A stretch of 64,000 bases of DNA from Symbiodinium natans. Its lineage: Eukaryota > Sar > Dinophyceae > Suessiales > Symbiodiniaceae. Of this stretch, positions 1-12,600 are shown piece by piece. A model generated the notes under the pieces. That model did no database searches. It was not told the DNA's origin and saw nothing but the letters and a program-made list of their open reading frames with translations. A program made the position numbers and the translations under genes. The first letter of the stretch is position 1. The number at the start of each line of letters is the position of its first letter. The stretch spans positions 124,001 through 188,000 of the forward strand of contig CAJNDS010002265.1 of NCBI GenBank assembly GCA_905221605.1, read 5' to 3'.

Positions 1-1356
1 CTGCTTTGACTCCTGGTAAAGCTGTTGCTGGTGTTGCGATTCTTCTGACGTCCTTGTGGTTGCAGCCTCCGAAACATCACAAATTCGAAATCGGGCCACA
101 GAGGTGCCTCCTTACAGTTTGCGCGCTGCGACCTAAGGCTTGGGGAGGACGACGAGCGAGAACCCGGAAAAGCCCAGTGCAGAGATAGGAGCCTGCTAAA
201 CGCCTTAGAGCTCTTGCAATCCAAGCCTGTGAAACCCCAATATTCTGTACTCCTACTCCAGGCCTCGGTGGACACGGAAGCGAATGGGATGGACATGAGC
301 AGAACCCTGTAAGGTCCTGCCAGATTTGTGGTTTTTAGGGTTGGACCCGATCCAGAACTCTCCTGTAGACCTTGAAGTCTCAAGACGAGAGTTTCGGCAT
401 TTGAAAAGCTTTGCTGGTCATCATCCGAGGAACCCACGATCCTGGTTGTCGGCTTTGGAACTTACAGTCATAGGACATTCTAGTCAGCTGAACTTTGCCT
501 TGCTAGCATGGGTTTTCGTGCTCGGTGTAGCAAGGCTCACAAAATCCACTTCTTGAATTTCAGCCCCATACTGCGAACCGTAGATCTTCCGAAAGGTTCC
601 TTGTTGAGAGGGTTCCCAGTTACAACGAGTAAAAACAGCATCCCGGGGTCTGAACCGAATTTGCGGTCTCATGGTTATGGGGATGTTATGGGGAATCGGG
701 GAGGAAGCGCGGCGTCCAGGATTTACAGGTGCAGGGCTTAAATCCACAACGCCCGTTCTGATTAGGCTTCCTTGAAGCAGGTCTATGCTCCACCCTTAAG
801 TCCTCCTCAGAGAGCCAGCCCAAGCCGGGCATATGAGCTGGATTGTTGAAACACACTTCAGGTTTTCAAGAAGGGCGTTGGCTTGCAGTGTCATAAACAG
901 CGTCCGTAACCGTGGCACCGTGGAGCTATAGGCTCTAAGTTCTTGGCTACTGCTTGCCGGGTTTGTCTCAGCATGGTGTAAATGCGCGGTCTTGTTTCCT
1001 ACTTCCCCGGCGAATACAAGTGTAGGGAACCTAGCCTGTCAAGTTTGACCTACAGTACGTGCCGCGGTCATGGCCGGTCATGGCTTGCAATATTCGTCCA
1101 CATGCCGCGAGCATTCCTCAGAAAACTCTGAAGCAAAGCAGCTGCAGCAGTCATATGCCAAGATTGACGAGCGCTCGGGGTTTTGTGGCTTCTTTGGGGC
1201 GTCTGAACCCCTTCTCTGATGCGCTTGCTCGTTGCCAGATCTTGTCGAGGACTCCCTCTGACTGCAAACCCTGATATCAAAAGCGTCAACTCCCGAAACA
1301 TCCTTAGACCGCAAACCCAACGTTCCAAACTCCGAACATTCCCCAACCCAACCCTG
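1..1356. other. Unassigned sequence, no gene seen
   Basis: The longest open frames are under 140 codons, overlap one another on both strands, and none resembles a family I know. No tandem repeat stands out before the hexamer-like tract at 1357. Confidence 0.6.
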
Positions 1357-1452
1357 AGACGACGACGAGCACGAGCGCGAGCGCGAGCACGAGCACAAGG
1401 ACGACGAGGACGAGCACGAGCACGAGCACGAGGACGAGGACGAGGACGAGCG
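1357..1452. repeat. GAC/GAGCAC compound microsatellite
   Basis: About 96 bp built from GAC, GAGCGC and GAGCAC triplet and hexamer units, very CpG-rich. Because the period is a multiple of three, it keeps both strands open and gives arginine/alanine-rich artefact frames. Confidence 0.9.
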
Positions 1453-3837
1453 TTCTCGTCTGCACGGAGCATGATGATGTGCATCTTTTGGGGATCCGCG
1501 GCTGCTCGTTGTCGGTCTCCCCCAGCTTGGGGCTCGGGATGCGGGCCTTTAGAATGTAGGACTTATCGGGCTCTTAATTTCAAAGCTCAAGTTTTTGAGC
1601 TTCAGATGCCCGAAGGATGCTAGCATGCTACCCTTCTGTGGCGCATGAAGCTCCATCTTCTGCATATGGAGCTTCTGGACAACAGACACACACCAAAACA
1701 CAAATTGAAAGTTCCTGAATCTCCAGATTCTGGGGTTTGGGTTTGGGGTTGGTAAGGGAAATTGGCCAGGTCACACCATTGGCTGAAGTATTGTGTCCGT
1801 GTCCTGTCAGCTGCTGGCAAGTCCAAGCGTTTCTGAATACCGAAACCATCCTATGTCGTGGGGGCTGGTGAGTTCATGTCAGAACTAACGTCCGATCTGT
1901 ACTGGCTGGACCTTCCTGAGCACCCACGGCTGATAATTACAGAGGGTCGAGTCTAGTTCACAGTGCAGTGACGCTGAAAGATGGCATTGGGCACCACTTC
2001 TCGCAACATCATCTTCTGCATGTCTGCGGATTTCTGGGCCTGCGCTGCTCCCTACGCAGTCGGTTCTGGATTGTTTGCACACCCTTGTTTGCCCGCAAGC
2101 CTTAGCTATTCCTAAGCCCCAGATCTGGAAGATGCCAAACCCCAACAGTGCAATGATAGCTCGACCGTCAGCACCATATGAAATGGAGGCTTGCTGTAGG
2201 GTTTCAGGATTGTCAAACCTTGTAGGTTCCTGAATCACCAAAAAATCAAGGGTGTTCATCATCACGGCAGAAAGCTGGAGGCTCAATGCCCACAAGACAA
2301 ATTTCAGAAATTTCACCCTAGGCCCGAGCAGTCCACATCAGGTCGCTTGCGAGCGCATTGCGTCACCTCAGCGTCCCGGTCATCCCATTTCTATCTGCAA
2401 AACCCTCCCAGGCTCATGCACCAAACCGGTTCGGGGAGCGGGGTTCAGGTTTCAACGTTTGAATGTTTGGGACTTAGCTCAGTATGGGTGTAGAGGGTGT
2501 TTTGACTCCGGGGCTTCCATGGCTTCCAGGGCTTCCATGGCTTCCAGGGCGTCCATCCTGAGCTTGGCCCCCGACGACCCGGAGGCCAACGACGAAGAAA
2601 ATGCAAGCGATGCAGTCCAGGACAATGACCTTCCGGAAGGCGACTATTGGATGCAACAACTGAGTCCTTCTGCCTGAAAAGGATAGAACTCACCTGTTAA
2701 TTGGTATAGAGAGGGCCCATCTTCAGGTTGACCTGTGTTCGTACCTCTGATGCAAAAGAATTGTACATGGCAGGGCTTCGAGGTTTCCAGGGCCTTAAGA
2801 AGGGGAGGTTCAGAGCGAGTCGCTTCAGCGTCTAGATCCCGACACGAAATTCTTACCCAACTGCTGCACCATGCGTCCAAAACTTCAAACTCAAAGCGCT
2901 GAAAAGGGCGATCTAACAGCTCATGCTGACCACCGCACCGTAAGCAATGCACTCACACTTGTGTGCAGTTTTGAAGCGCTTTTGGGCCTTTGGCTAGGCT
3001 GAGCCCAGCTTGAGTGAAGCTTTAAGGCCTGACTGGTGAGCATGGAGGCAATATGAGCCGCGGAAGCTTGGTGATGGGAGCTTATCCGCGGAAGCTTCGC
3101 CGCCAGTCAAACTTTGCTATTAGGTGAGCAGCCAAACATCGAAACTCGGAATCCTCACCGCCATATGAAAGAAGGTTCATCACCTGGACAGGCTGACATC
3201 ACTTGGCATCACACCCATGCGAGCTTCGGCATACCGAGGAAGAAGTCCATGTCCTTCGGCTGACATGTACAACAAATCCACGATATCTGGAAAGTTTCCT
3301 GGAAAGTATACCCGATGAAGCAATCACTGTCATGAAGATTAGGGTCTAGGCTTTCAGGCAAGTCTTGTGGTTGGCCTGCACTCGTGACAATGCCTGCTTA
3401 GAACTCCAAGGTTGTAGGAGCCAAATCACAGCGCCCTCTCCTGAGTTGAGGTTCTGCACTTCACATAGTCTTGTAGCACGGGCTAAATCGTTGCATGGAT
3501 ACAGCGGCTTTGAAGCTGGTGACTTTGTGGAACTTACGCCCCGAGGTTTTTTTGGAGCCCAGAAGAAAAACCCAGAAGTGTCACAGTCTCAACCCCAAAC
3601 TTGGCAAATGCTGGGGGGAATTTCCATGATGTTGGCATAGGAGCTGCAAAGAGGCAGTCAAAGCTAAAAACCTCTCAAGCCTGGAGGTATCTTCCCGCCT
3701 CTTGGAGGAAAGCAGTAACTGGAACCCGAACCCAGAAACAAGGGCTTGAGGATTGGCGGCTTTGGGTGAGGAGCGTGGGGCCTCGACATCAGAAAGTTGC
3801 TTCTTCTGCTTCGACCAGCGCCTTGGTTCCGGACGTA
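1453..3837. other. Unassigned sequence, no gene seen
   Basis: It holds the 9-bp repeat at 2512-2556 and a repeated CCGCGGAAGCTT word near 3060 and 3090. The frames in 1885-2700 are short, overlap on both strands and are not recognisable. Confidence 0.55.
2512..2556. repeat. 9-bp tandem repeat (GGCTTCCAT/GGCTTCCAG)
   Basis: Five alternating copies of GGCTTCCAT and GGCTTCCAG, the last one diverged. The in-frame period creates a short MASRAS-like peptide repeat in a 141-codon frame, but nothing else marks that frame as coding. Confidence 0.85.
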
Positions 3838-3892
3838 GGAGGGGTGGGGGGGCACGGAGGACTGGGGGGGGGGGGCTGGGGGGGGGGGGTAC
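3838..3892. repeat. Poly-G tract cluster, G-quadruplex candidate
   Basis: Several runs of G, including two of about 13, are separated by short linkers such as CACGGAGGACT and CT. Several G-quadruplex registers fit on the plus strand. Run lengths may be affected by sequencing error. Confidence 0.8.
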
Positions 3893-5944
3893 GTTGACAG
3901 TTCCAGTCGGCGGCTTTGCGGGCTATTTAGGGCTTACTGGAGTGCAAAGTTTTGAGCTCCATGTCCTCACTTTCACAATTGGTGTCAGTTGCTCCAGTGA
4001 GCAGATTCTGCCCACTTTAATGCATCATCACTCAAGCCCGGTTCTACAGTTCATTCACTCTCTCGACTTGTGTCTGCGTGGACGGAAAATTGGACTAAAA
4101 CCGGCATGTCTCACACAAACCTGATCGGCGGTAAGGATCACATAGCCGTACGGTCGTCTCAACTCTTTAGCAGTATGATACTTCGGATTTAAGACTTTCT
4201 AGCATGCTGGACTTCAAAGCAATTCGGTAGCATGCTTTATGTAGTTTCTGATCTGATGCTACGCTGCTACATTTCTTGCAACAACCTATAGACTAGTAAT
4301 CGAGGCTTCCTTAGAAGTTGCAGTGCGTGCTTCAAGGTTGTGAAGTTCGAGACAAAGCAGTACCAAGCGGTAAACTTGGAGGTTCCGGAAACAAGTCTCT
4401 GTAGCACCATCCTAAACCCGAGCTCTTCGCCCACTTCAAGCAGCAACCTTCAGTGTACATGCTCTGGCAATCTGAGAGCATCGACTGGGGCGCAATCGCC
4501 GGAAATGCCTGTGCATTTGGGGATTTCGAGCTGGAAGGTTCAGGGTGCTTGGGTTCTTTTGGGTTGACACCTCTCCGTAAAGACCCGCATCAGCTGCATG
4601 GACAAATCTGGTCCAAACTTTAAACTTTTCCAAAATCTGAAGAAGGAGGATATACTGAAGATGGCCTGTGCTGCGTCGACAATCTGATCCGCAGCAACGC
4701 CCGGGGTTTGGTGCATGACTTGGTGCATCCGGTGCGTGGCACCACCTTCCAGGGATCGTGCCATTTTGGCGAAGGCTCAAATAGCAACATGGTTCTGGGC
4801 TTCAGGGTTGAACTTGGTTATTGGATTGTCTTCGCTTCATGACTGCAGGTTTACGTTTATGCATCTCAAAGTTTGCCCCCCTCAAGCTAGCCCTCTGCAA
4901 TCCCCAAAGAAGCTGAAGCAAGACTTGGTAGCCTGGGGGTCCTGCACTGAAAGCTTGCTCTGGGGGGCCGTTGGGGGTGGTTGGATTCACTTCCCTCGTT
5001 GTCTGACACGCCACCCCGGTCACTGCTCCCACTGTCTCGACCAGGGCCCAGACATCGGGCTTACCATGTCTGAGAACCATTCCTTCGAACTAAACATGCA
5101 TGGCCTACCTTTTCTTAGTACCACCAAGAACCATGTAAGTAAAGTGGGGCGCACTTGGAATCACTAGAGCCCACTCGACTTCTGGACCGAAGCCTCAATC
5201 CCCATAGCCAGCCTGCCACTGCAGCCTCCATGGTCTTCAAGGCAGATGCAAGTGGACAAAGCACGGCCAAGGCATAAATCCACTGCGACCTGCTTCCACA
5301 GACACCGGCAATAGGCAACTCAAAACAACCCTGCGGCAGCCCTGTGATTGCCCTTCCCTGAGCCTATGTGCAAGCTCTCATGGCAACAGCTTCAGGGCTC
5401 AAAGTTGAAGTTCTAGACGTTTCTTGAGACCCGAGAGGACAAACAAAGCTCGGATGGAAAGCTTTAGGCGTTAATCAACTTAGTGTTAGAGCTTTCAGGG
5501 AGCTTTCCATCAGCCTTCCCACACATGCTAAATTGCAGGCTGCAACCCATAAGCTCAATCTCTCAGACTTGCACTCCCGACGTCATCAAACTGCAGGGAC
5601 TTCTGTGGGTGGAGGGCTGCACTCAAGCACACGGTCTTCAGAAGAAGGGGGTGGGATGGAAGCACTCGAAGGCCACAGAAACGGCCCTCCACTCCGCCTC
5701 ATTGTGCCGGAAGGGGCCGCCCCAGCGCTGGCACCGGCGTCGGCGTAGGTCGCCTGCAATGAATTTCGCGTTTCAGGCACTTGGAGCGGATTTTGTGCTG
5801 GCCTACGGTTTGGGAGTCGGGGATATTGCCTCAAGCAAGAATCGTGAGGCTCCAACTCACTCAAAAAATCCCACGCTTCGGGTCCGGACTCTGCAGGAAA
5901 TGGGTATTCAAACGCCAGTGCTTCCTCAACGTGAAAACTGGCAA
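3893..5944. other. Unassigned sequence, no gene seen
   Basis: The longest frame is 150 codons (4715-5167, plus) and is unrecognised. The stretch holds one possible spliced-leader-like word at 4754-4780. Confidence 0.55.
4754..4780 (+). other. Spliced-leader-like word (weak)
   Basis: The segment reads TCGTGCCATTTTGGC, then GAA, then GGCTCAA. From memory the dinoflagellate spliced leader is CCGTAGCCATTTTGGCTCAAG. The core GCCATTTTGGC is exact, with a missing A before it and a short insertion before GCTCAA. The downstream frame is not recognisable, so chance is a real possibility. Confidence 0.2.
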
Positions 5945-7250
5945 AGTGAATTGCTACAGAAAGCCGCTGCGCTGGTGTCCCGCACCTATTTGCTAGCCAA
6001 ATTATTACGGAAACCCGGTGCGGGAAACCAGCCCGCATCAATTTCCAAGCCAAACTGCCGGTGCGGGACATCAGCCCGCACCAATGTCCAACAGAAATTG
6101 TTACAGAAAGCAGGTGCGGGACACCAGCCCGCACCAATGTCCAAGCCAAATTGTTCCGGAATGCCGGTGCGGGCCACCAGCCCGCACCAATTTCCATGCC
6201 AAATTGTTACGGAAAGCCGGTGCGGGACGCCAGCCCCACCAATTTCCAAGCCAAATTGTTACGGAAAGCCGGTGCGGGACAGCCCACACCAATTCCCAGC
6301 CAAATTGTCACGGAAAGCCGGTGCGGGACACCAGCCCGCACGAATTTCCAAACCAAACTGTTACGGAAAGCCAGCCGAATTGTTACGGAAAGCCGGTGCG
6401 GGACAAGCCAAATGGCCCAAGCCAAATTGTTACGGAAAGCCGGTGCGGGACACCAGCCTGCACGAATTCCCAAGCCAAATTGCTACGGAAAGCCGGTGCG
6501 GGACTCCAGCCCGCACCAATTTCCAAGCCAAATTGTCACGGAAAGCCGGTGCGGGACACCAGCCTGCACCAATGTCCAAGTCAAATTGTTACGGAAAGCC
6601 GGTGCGGGACACCAGCCCGCACCAACTTCCAAGCCAATTGTCACGGAGAGCCGGTGCGGGACACCAGCCCGCACCAATTTCCAAGCCAAATTGTCACGGA
6701 AAGTCGGTGCGGGACACCAGCCCGCACCAATTTCCAACCTAAATTGTTGCGGAAAGCCGGTGCGGGACACCAGCCCGCACGAATTTCCAAGCCAAATTGT
6801 CACGGAAAGCCGGTGCGGGACACCAGCCTGTGCCAATGTCCAAGCCAAATTGTTACGGAAAGCCGGTGCGGGACACCAGCCCGCACCAATTTCCAAGCCA
6901 ATTGTCACGGAGAGCCGGTGCGGGACACCAGTTCGCACCAATTTCCAAGCTAAATTGTTGCGGAATGCCCGTGCGAGACACCAGCCCGCACGAATTTCCA
7001 AGCCAAATTGTCACGGAAAGCCGGTGCGGCACACCAGCCCGCACCAATTTCCGGGACACCAGCCTGCACCAAGCTGCGAGCCAAACTGTTTCAGAAAGCC
7101 GGTGTCGGGACACCAGCCGGCACCGAGTTGCAAGCTATATTGTAGACCGGTGCGGGACACACCAAGGTCCAAATCATAAATTGTGGAGAAAGCCGGTGCT
7201 TGTCGGTCTTCACAACCAAATCAAACAGCTTTGCAAGAAGAAGCTCGTAA
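5945..7250. repeat. 53-bp hairpin-bearing tandem array, about 23 copies
   Basis: The consensus unit is 53 bp. It starts at AAATTGTTACGGAAAGCC, continues with GGTGCGGG-ACACCAG-CCCGCACC, and ends with AATTTCCAAGCC. The GGTGCGGG/CCCGCACC arms form an 8-bp perfect stem with a 7-nt loop, and flanking GGAAA/TTTCC extends it imperfectly. Central copies (about 6490-7020) are near-identical. Copies at both ends are degenerate or have deletions, for example near 6280, 6380-6440 and after 7050. The unit contains no stop trinucleotide on the plus strand and 53 is not a multiple of three, so all three plus frames stay open. The 300-420-codon frames here are therefore by-products of the repeat. I know no named family with this unit. 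Confidence 0.93.
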
Positions 7251-9615
7251 GCCAGTGCGATCCACGAAGCAAGAAAGCTTAGAACCTCAAGCTAAACCCC
7301 AAAAGGATTGCAAGAATAATCTTCTGGCTCCTAAGAATTTATCGCCCATCATCCCTTAAAGTCTGCACCTAAACCAGCAAATCCAAACCCCACATCCTGA
7401 ATCCTGGAAACACCTCTGGATCCCAAAACTAAATGTAACTAAAGTGGACACTGTCAGAGAAACGCCGAGGTCCCGGCCGACTGCCTCCCGCGCACGGCAG
7501 CCCGCCGCTTGGAGCCGCGGCGGCTTCGGAGTAAACGCAGCGCCAGTGGTATGTGTGCTTCAGAACACATCGGCGATGCTCCCAAGTCCCGTTGCCCCAT
7601 GGTGCCCTCGAGTCGAGAGGAACTTTTCTGTGTCGAGAACTCGGGGAGCCGTCGAAAACTTGGAGGGTTGGGCAGCGCTTTCCCCCGAAATCAAGTAAGT
7701 GTCACAACCCCGGACTCGAAGAGTTCAGCAATTTCGTTCAAGCAAAAAAATGAAACACACGATGTCATATCGAAATAGCTTTCACCCACAACTGCGAGAA
7801 TCACAGCCCCGACTCGTCGAGTTGCAAGAAGATCTGTTTGCAGCTGACCATGCAACGCTGTAGACGTCTGCAACAAGAGACCTTCTTCCCCAAAAGAACG
7901 TTTTTGCTGGCTCCGCTGCCCACCGATGCAGTCATTGCCGAAGCTTTGGGCCCGCTGCACGGTGGAAGTGCGGTGCCTGCTTGGAAGCTCGGCAGGGATC
8001 TCAGGCGGAACAGCTGCAATGGGCACTTATTACAAGTCTTTATTACCAGTCTGAGCGCTGTAAGTTCATTGGGAGCCCGCATTTGGTTCAGACACGTGCA
8101 GATGTCCATAAGATTTGCAAGCATAAGATCGTCGCTCAAGGTGCCAAGGCAAGTCAACATGTACACTTGATAGCTTGCACATGCTGAAGAAGAATATGTT
8201 TCAAGAGGGGTCGCTCAGACTTCTTCAAGCTTCAGGGCTTGGAATTTTGGTTGGGGCTGGAGACGCTCGTGGAACCTGATCAGGCAAGGTTACCATGGCC
8301 GCAATGAACCCTGTCAAAAAAAGCAGCCTCAACAACAACAACAACAACAACAAAAAGTACTGAAGCAAGACTACCTCACCGCTTGCCAGGCAAAAAAAAC
8401 AGTGAAGGAATGCAACTTCAGCAGCAAGTCCTCCTAGAAACCTTACACAAAATAACCTGAGCTCCTGTCCCAATCGGATCACGGACGTGCCTCCTTACTC
8501 TGACTTCGATAACCGATCCTTGGAACAATGCAGTTTGGGGCTCAGGGTGATACTGTAGGTTTGGCCATGTTTTGCTTATATGCTTGTTTGTTGAAAAGCT
8601 TCTCCGCGCTAAAGCCTGAGCCCTAAGACCAGGCGCAACCACGCTGCAACATCGTTATACTGAGGCTAAGGTGTGCACGGCCTGCTAGTATAGTATGATC
8701 AGCAGCTTCGCAGCGCACCGCTCATACTCAATGGCATCCAGACATGACCGACAAAAGTGTGGGGCATAAAGAAAATGTCCCAAGCCACCTCCTCACAAAA
8801 AGAGGCTGTAAACTCTGCAGACCCTGAAGCGACAGAACGGCTGCCTCAGGACCCATGTTGCTTTTGAGTGATGTCCACCAAACAACCCAAGTCCAAACCT
8901 TTAGGCGTTCCTGGTCTTGGGTTTGCCCGCTCTGGGGTTCAACCCATCCAGCCGAATCTAAACCAGTCTAGACGTAAAGACAACGTGCGGCAGCCTCCAC
9001 ATCGCAAGCCAACCGGGTAAACTATCTCATCATCTCAAGCCCCTATACAACCAACAAGCCCTTCATGGTCCGGGGCCCCAGCAAAGGCAGCGACAAGGCC
9101 TGGCAAATGTGGGTGGGTCATCACCGGGTGACAGTTTGAAAGTCGCGCAAGTTTCCTGTTCGCTCAGGCGGCGAATTACTCATCCCCCCCCCCTTTCCAC
9201 TCGGAACACAAGGAGTTTGACGACTCGGCGTCCTGCCCAAATGATCCAAGGAAGGACTGTAGGGAAGAGCCAACCTCCAATCCTCAAACCCTCGCCACAT
9301 TTCGTTCCCGACCGTTGCTGATGACCCACCTGCGAAGTCCGCTTGAGCATCCTTGGCATGAGCAAATGAAGAAGCGTTCCTAGAAGTGAAGCAGCCACGA
9401 AGGGCTGTAACAGTTGACAACACGACATAGGCACATGTTCTCACGGTCCAACGGCAGAGCGGTAACCGATAAACTTCTAAGCCTCAAACTCCTGAACCCT
9501 GGCTCTGCTGGCAACCCTGTGCTAGGTCACCCGGCCGGGAGGTTCGTCGAGCCGCCAGACCACCATCCACCTCAATTTCGGACCGTCGAGGCTAGGGCTT
9601 TGGGACAGAATGCTG
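7251..9615. other. Unassigned sequence with a CpG-rich patch
   Basis: A strongly CpG-rich patch lies at about 7460-7535. Two similar ~22-nt words (CACAnCCCCGnACTCGnnGAGTT type) lie at 7703 and 7802. A C10 run lies near 9186. Frames are under 125 codons and unrecognised. Confidence 0.5.
8330..8353. repeat. (AAC)n microsatellite
   Basis: Eight near-perfect AAC units on the plus strand, ending in an A-rich tail. Confidence 0.9.
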
Positions 9616-9640
9616 AGGGAGGGAGGGAGGGGAGGGAGGG
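9616..9640. repeat. (GGGA)n tract, G-quadruplex candidate
   Basis: Six closely spaced G-runs of three or four separated by single A residues, enough for a parallel G-quadruplex on the plus strand. Confidence 0.8.
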
Positions 9641-12600
9641 TCTGGAGCTGCAGGGGCTTGATGAATCAAGCTTGACTTTCAAGCTCTATAAAGACTCAAA
9701 GGGCTCTGAGCTGTGCAGCAAAGCGCAAGACAACTGGGTCCCGGGCCGCTTTTCGCGGTGGGCGCTGCCTCTCGCGGGCAATTGAGCTCAACATCTTTCG
9801 AGGTTTACGCGGATGTAACATCTTGGAAGCATCCGGGCCTATGGAGCATGTTTAGGAGCTTTATAAACTGTAGGGTTCAACTTTGGGCTCTGGGGGTTTG
9901 CAGGTTCTGGACCACGAAATTGCAGCAAACCAACTAGAAAACTACATCTTCCCGACCAATCATTCTAGGTCCACAGAACGAAATGGCAAAAAGCCTGCGT
10001 TTCCCGGCATCGGTTAAACTTCAAGGCTCAGGCCACCGAAACAATTTGCCGTGCCTGCCCCGTACACACCAAACATATCTAAACAGTATTGAATTTGAGC
10101 ATCAGAACCCAAGCCCCCTCAACTTTGGCTAAAGCCCGATCGGGCGGTGTGCCTCACTCTCGTTCCGCACCTGTTCGCAGGGTGCAGGGAGGGATGTTTA
10201 AACAACATCTGACAGCTCTACCTCCAGGCTCAATAAGTTGGAACCGACTCTACAGGCTCTGGCCGAAGCAAGCCGGCATCATGTAGCTAAATACTGAATC
10301 CCTAAAGGCAAACCTACATGTCAACGCCCTCAAACCGTGACTCTGTTTGCCAGGATGTTGCTATACCCGGGACAGGCAGAGCTACACGCAACCATGACCT
10401 CAAACCCGAATCCCCAAATCCTCGCCACTCCACATCGCCCGAAACCCAATGCACCTCCAAGAGGAGACTGCTCTGCACCAGGTGCCTTGGGCTTGGAAAC
10501 TAGGAGCGAAAGCTTGGGGTTTAAGCTTGCAGTTCACAGCGGCTTTCGCAGCCCTGGTTCCCTGTGACCCTGTGTGCTGGAAGCTTAGCTTCAAGCTTTC
10601 AGGCTTCAAGCCTCCCGTACGGTTTGGGTTCCGAGTTTCGGAGAGCTTCAGAGGGGCCTGGCATGCGTAGCGGGTCAACTCCAAGCCTCTGGTGAAGTTA
10701 AAACCCAAAGAAGCCGAAACTTCCCTTGCTTCTTCAAAGAGCTTTCGGTGCTTCACCGACCGATGTTGAGCAAGGTGCATGCGCTCCCGGAGGATCTGAA
10801 AGGCCCCTGCCTGAGAGGGTCATATCGGGTAGGAGTTTGAACCTATCGCAAGGACATACAATGCGATATTCAGCACACCCTTGTCTTCTTGAGGCACAGA
10901 TTTACCAACATGCGCAACTTCAGAACATCGGCATGCCCTCTTGCTGGCCTGCGGCAGCAGCATTGCCAGGCCTCGTTTAGATCTTCAGAACAAACATATC
11001 AAGTCATTCTGCTGAAGTCACCTTCCACATTGAAGTCACACGGCAATGGAAAACGCACTGATCTCCAGGTGATGAACAGCCCGATGAATGCACAACAACA
11101 CCACTCGTAGACCAGACACTGAAAACAACGCGAGGCAAGACGAGCCGTTAAAGCCAAGCCCTGGACACCCCTCAGACCCTGCCCCTCTTCCTTTCTCGCA
11201 TCCACGAAAGTCTTTAAGTCCCGTGCCTAGAAGGCACTTCAAGAGTGCCGGGTGCCGGCGAGGCTCCAGTAGTTGGAGCCTCCAGCTACTGCTGGAGCGG
11301 TTAGTTAGACTGTTTCGTTTCCTAGCCGTTTTTCACTATGCCACCATGCTCTTCCCAGGCAATATGCAGCATACTCTGTGGTATCAAACCTGCAAATGTG
11401 CATGGATTATGTCTTCGTCGGCCTGCACCCCCTAAACACTTCGATGGCTTTGCCAGCATGGATGGAGCATCAGAACGTATGTCTCCTTTGCTTATCATGT
11501 CGTGGTTTGGGGCAGGTCGCGGGCTTCTTCGAGGTCTTCGAATTCTGGGTTATGGAGCAAGCAGCAAACCCCATTGTAGGTAACCCATCACTTGCCCCTA
11601 TGCCATGGTGTCACGAACTCCCCCCAACAGAACCGCGAAACCGAACCCGCAAAACCTCCCCCGAAGCGCTACGTTTTGGGCCACCTGAGCCGGGCGAAGA
11701 TTGGCGATTCCAGGAGCCGCACCAGCTGATCCAACCTCGCAGCATCAAAACTGCGCTTCTAGTTTCATAATAGTGTAATCCTTACTATCGGAACCCCCAA
11801 AAAGGGAACCCCCTATTTTCGCAAACCCCCATATGCGCTTCTTGTAGTGCTCTTTCACCACGGGGCGTGGAGCAGTGTCGCTTTTTTGTGGGCTTCTTGG
11901 ATGGGGCATCGAATTCACTGGACCATTACCTTCAAAGCTGACAGTTAAGTACGCTGAAGGCGAAATTTGAGGTCCAATGCAGAAGTTGTTTGTTCGCTGG
12001 CCTCCTGTACTTTGGGCACATCCTAAACCCCATTCGGATTGAGGACTCGAGGCTGAAGGATTTTTGATTTCTGGAGTTGTACGGGTACAAGTTGGCGTCC
12101 ACTTTTTCATGGCACAAGCACGGTTTCAAACTCCGAACTCAAGTAGAAGTACTCTGCCTCCCAAAGCGGAACTTGCTTCAGACGCCAAAGTCTTTAGCCT
12201 CTGAGCTGCACACTCTCAGCGACACGTTCTAAAGTCCACAGTGCAAACCCTGAACACGAAACCCCTCGAAACTTCCGCTTGTTTTTCTTCAGATCCTATG
12301 AAGACAAACTGCTTACAAACATGAGTGGCATTCGCCTGGCCAGCGGCTGAAAGCGCAAGACTACTTCATGTCCCTGAAAATCTGAACGGAACAGCATCCA
12401 ATGCACTGTAGCTGCTCCATCACAGTCGTCTTCACACTCTTGATCGCTGGCTGAACTCCAGACTGTCTGTCAGGCACACACCAATCTTGACCATGCTACA
12501 GGTAAGCACCATCTTAAGCCCAGCCCCAAGCTGTATGAACCCGAGAGGGATTGGCAAGGCATTTAAATTTAGCCTTTGTAGGTTTTGCTAGGAGAACAGA

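Noticed and set aside
5483-7282. Frames of 311-419 codons over the 53-bp array
   Set aside because: The repeat unit contains no stop triplet on the plus strand and shifts frame each unit, so all three frames stay open without selection.
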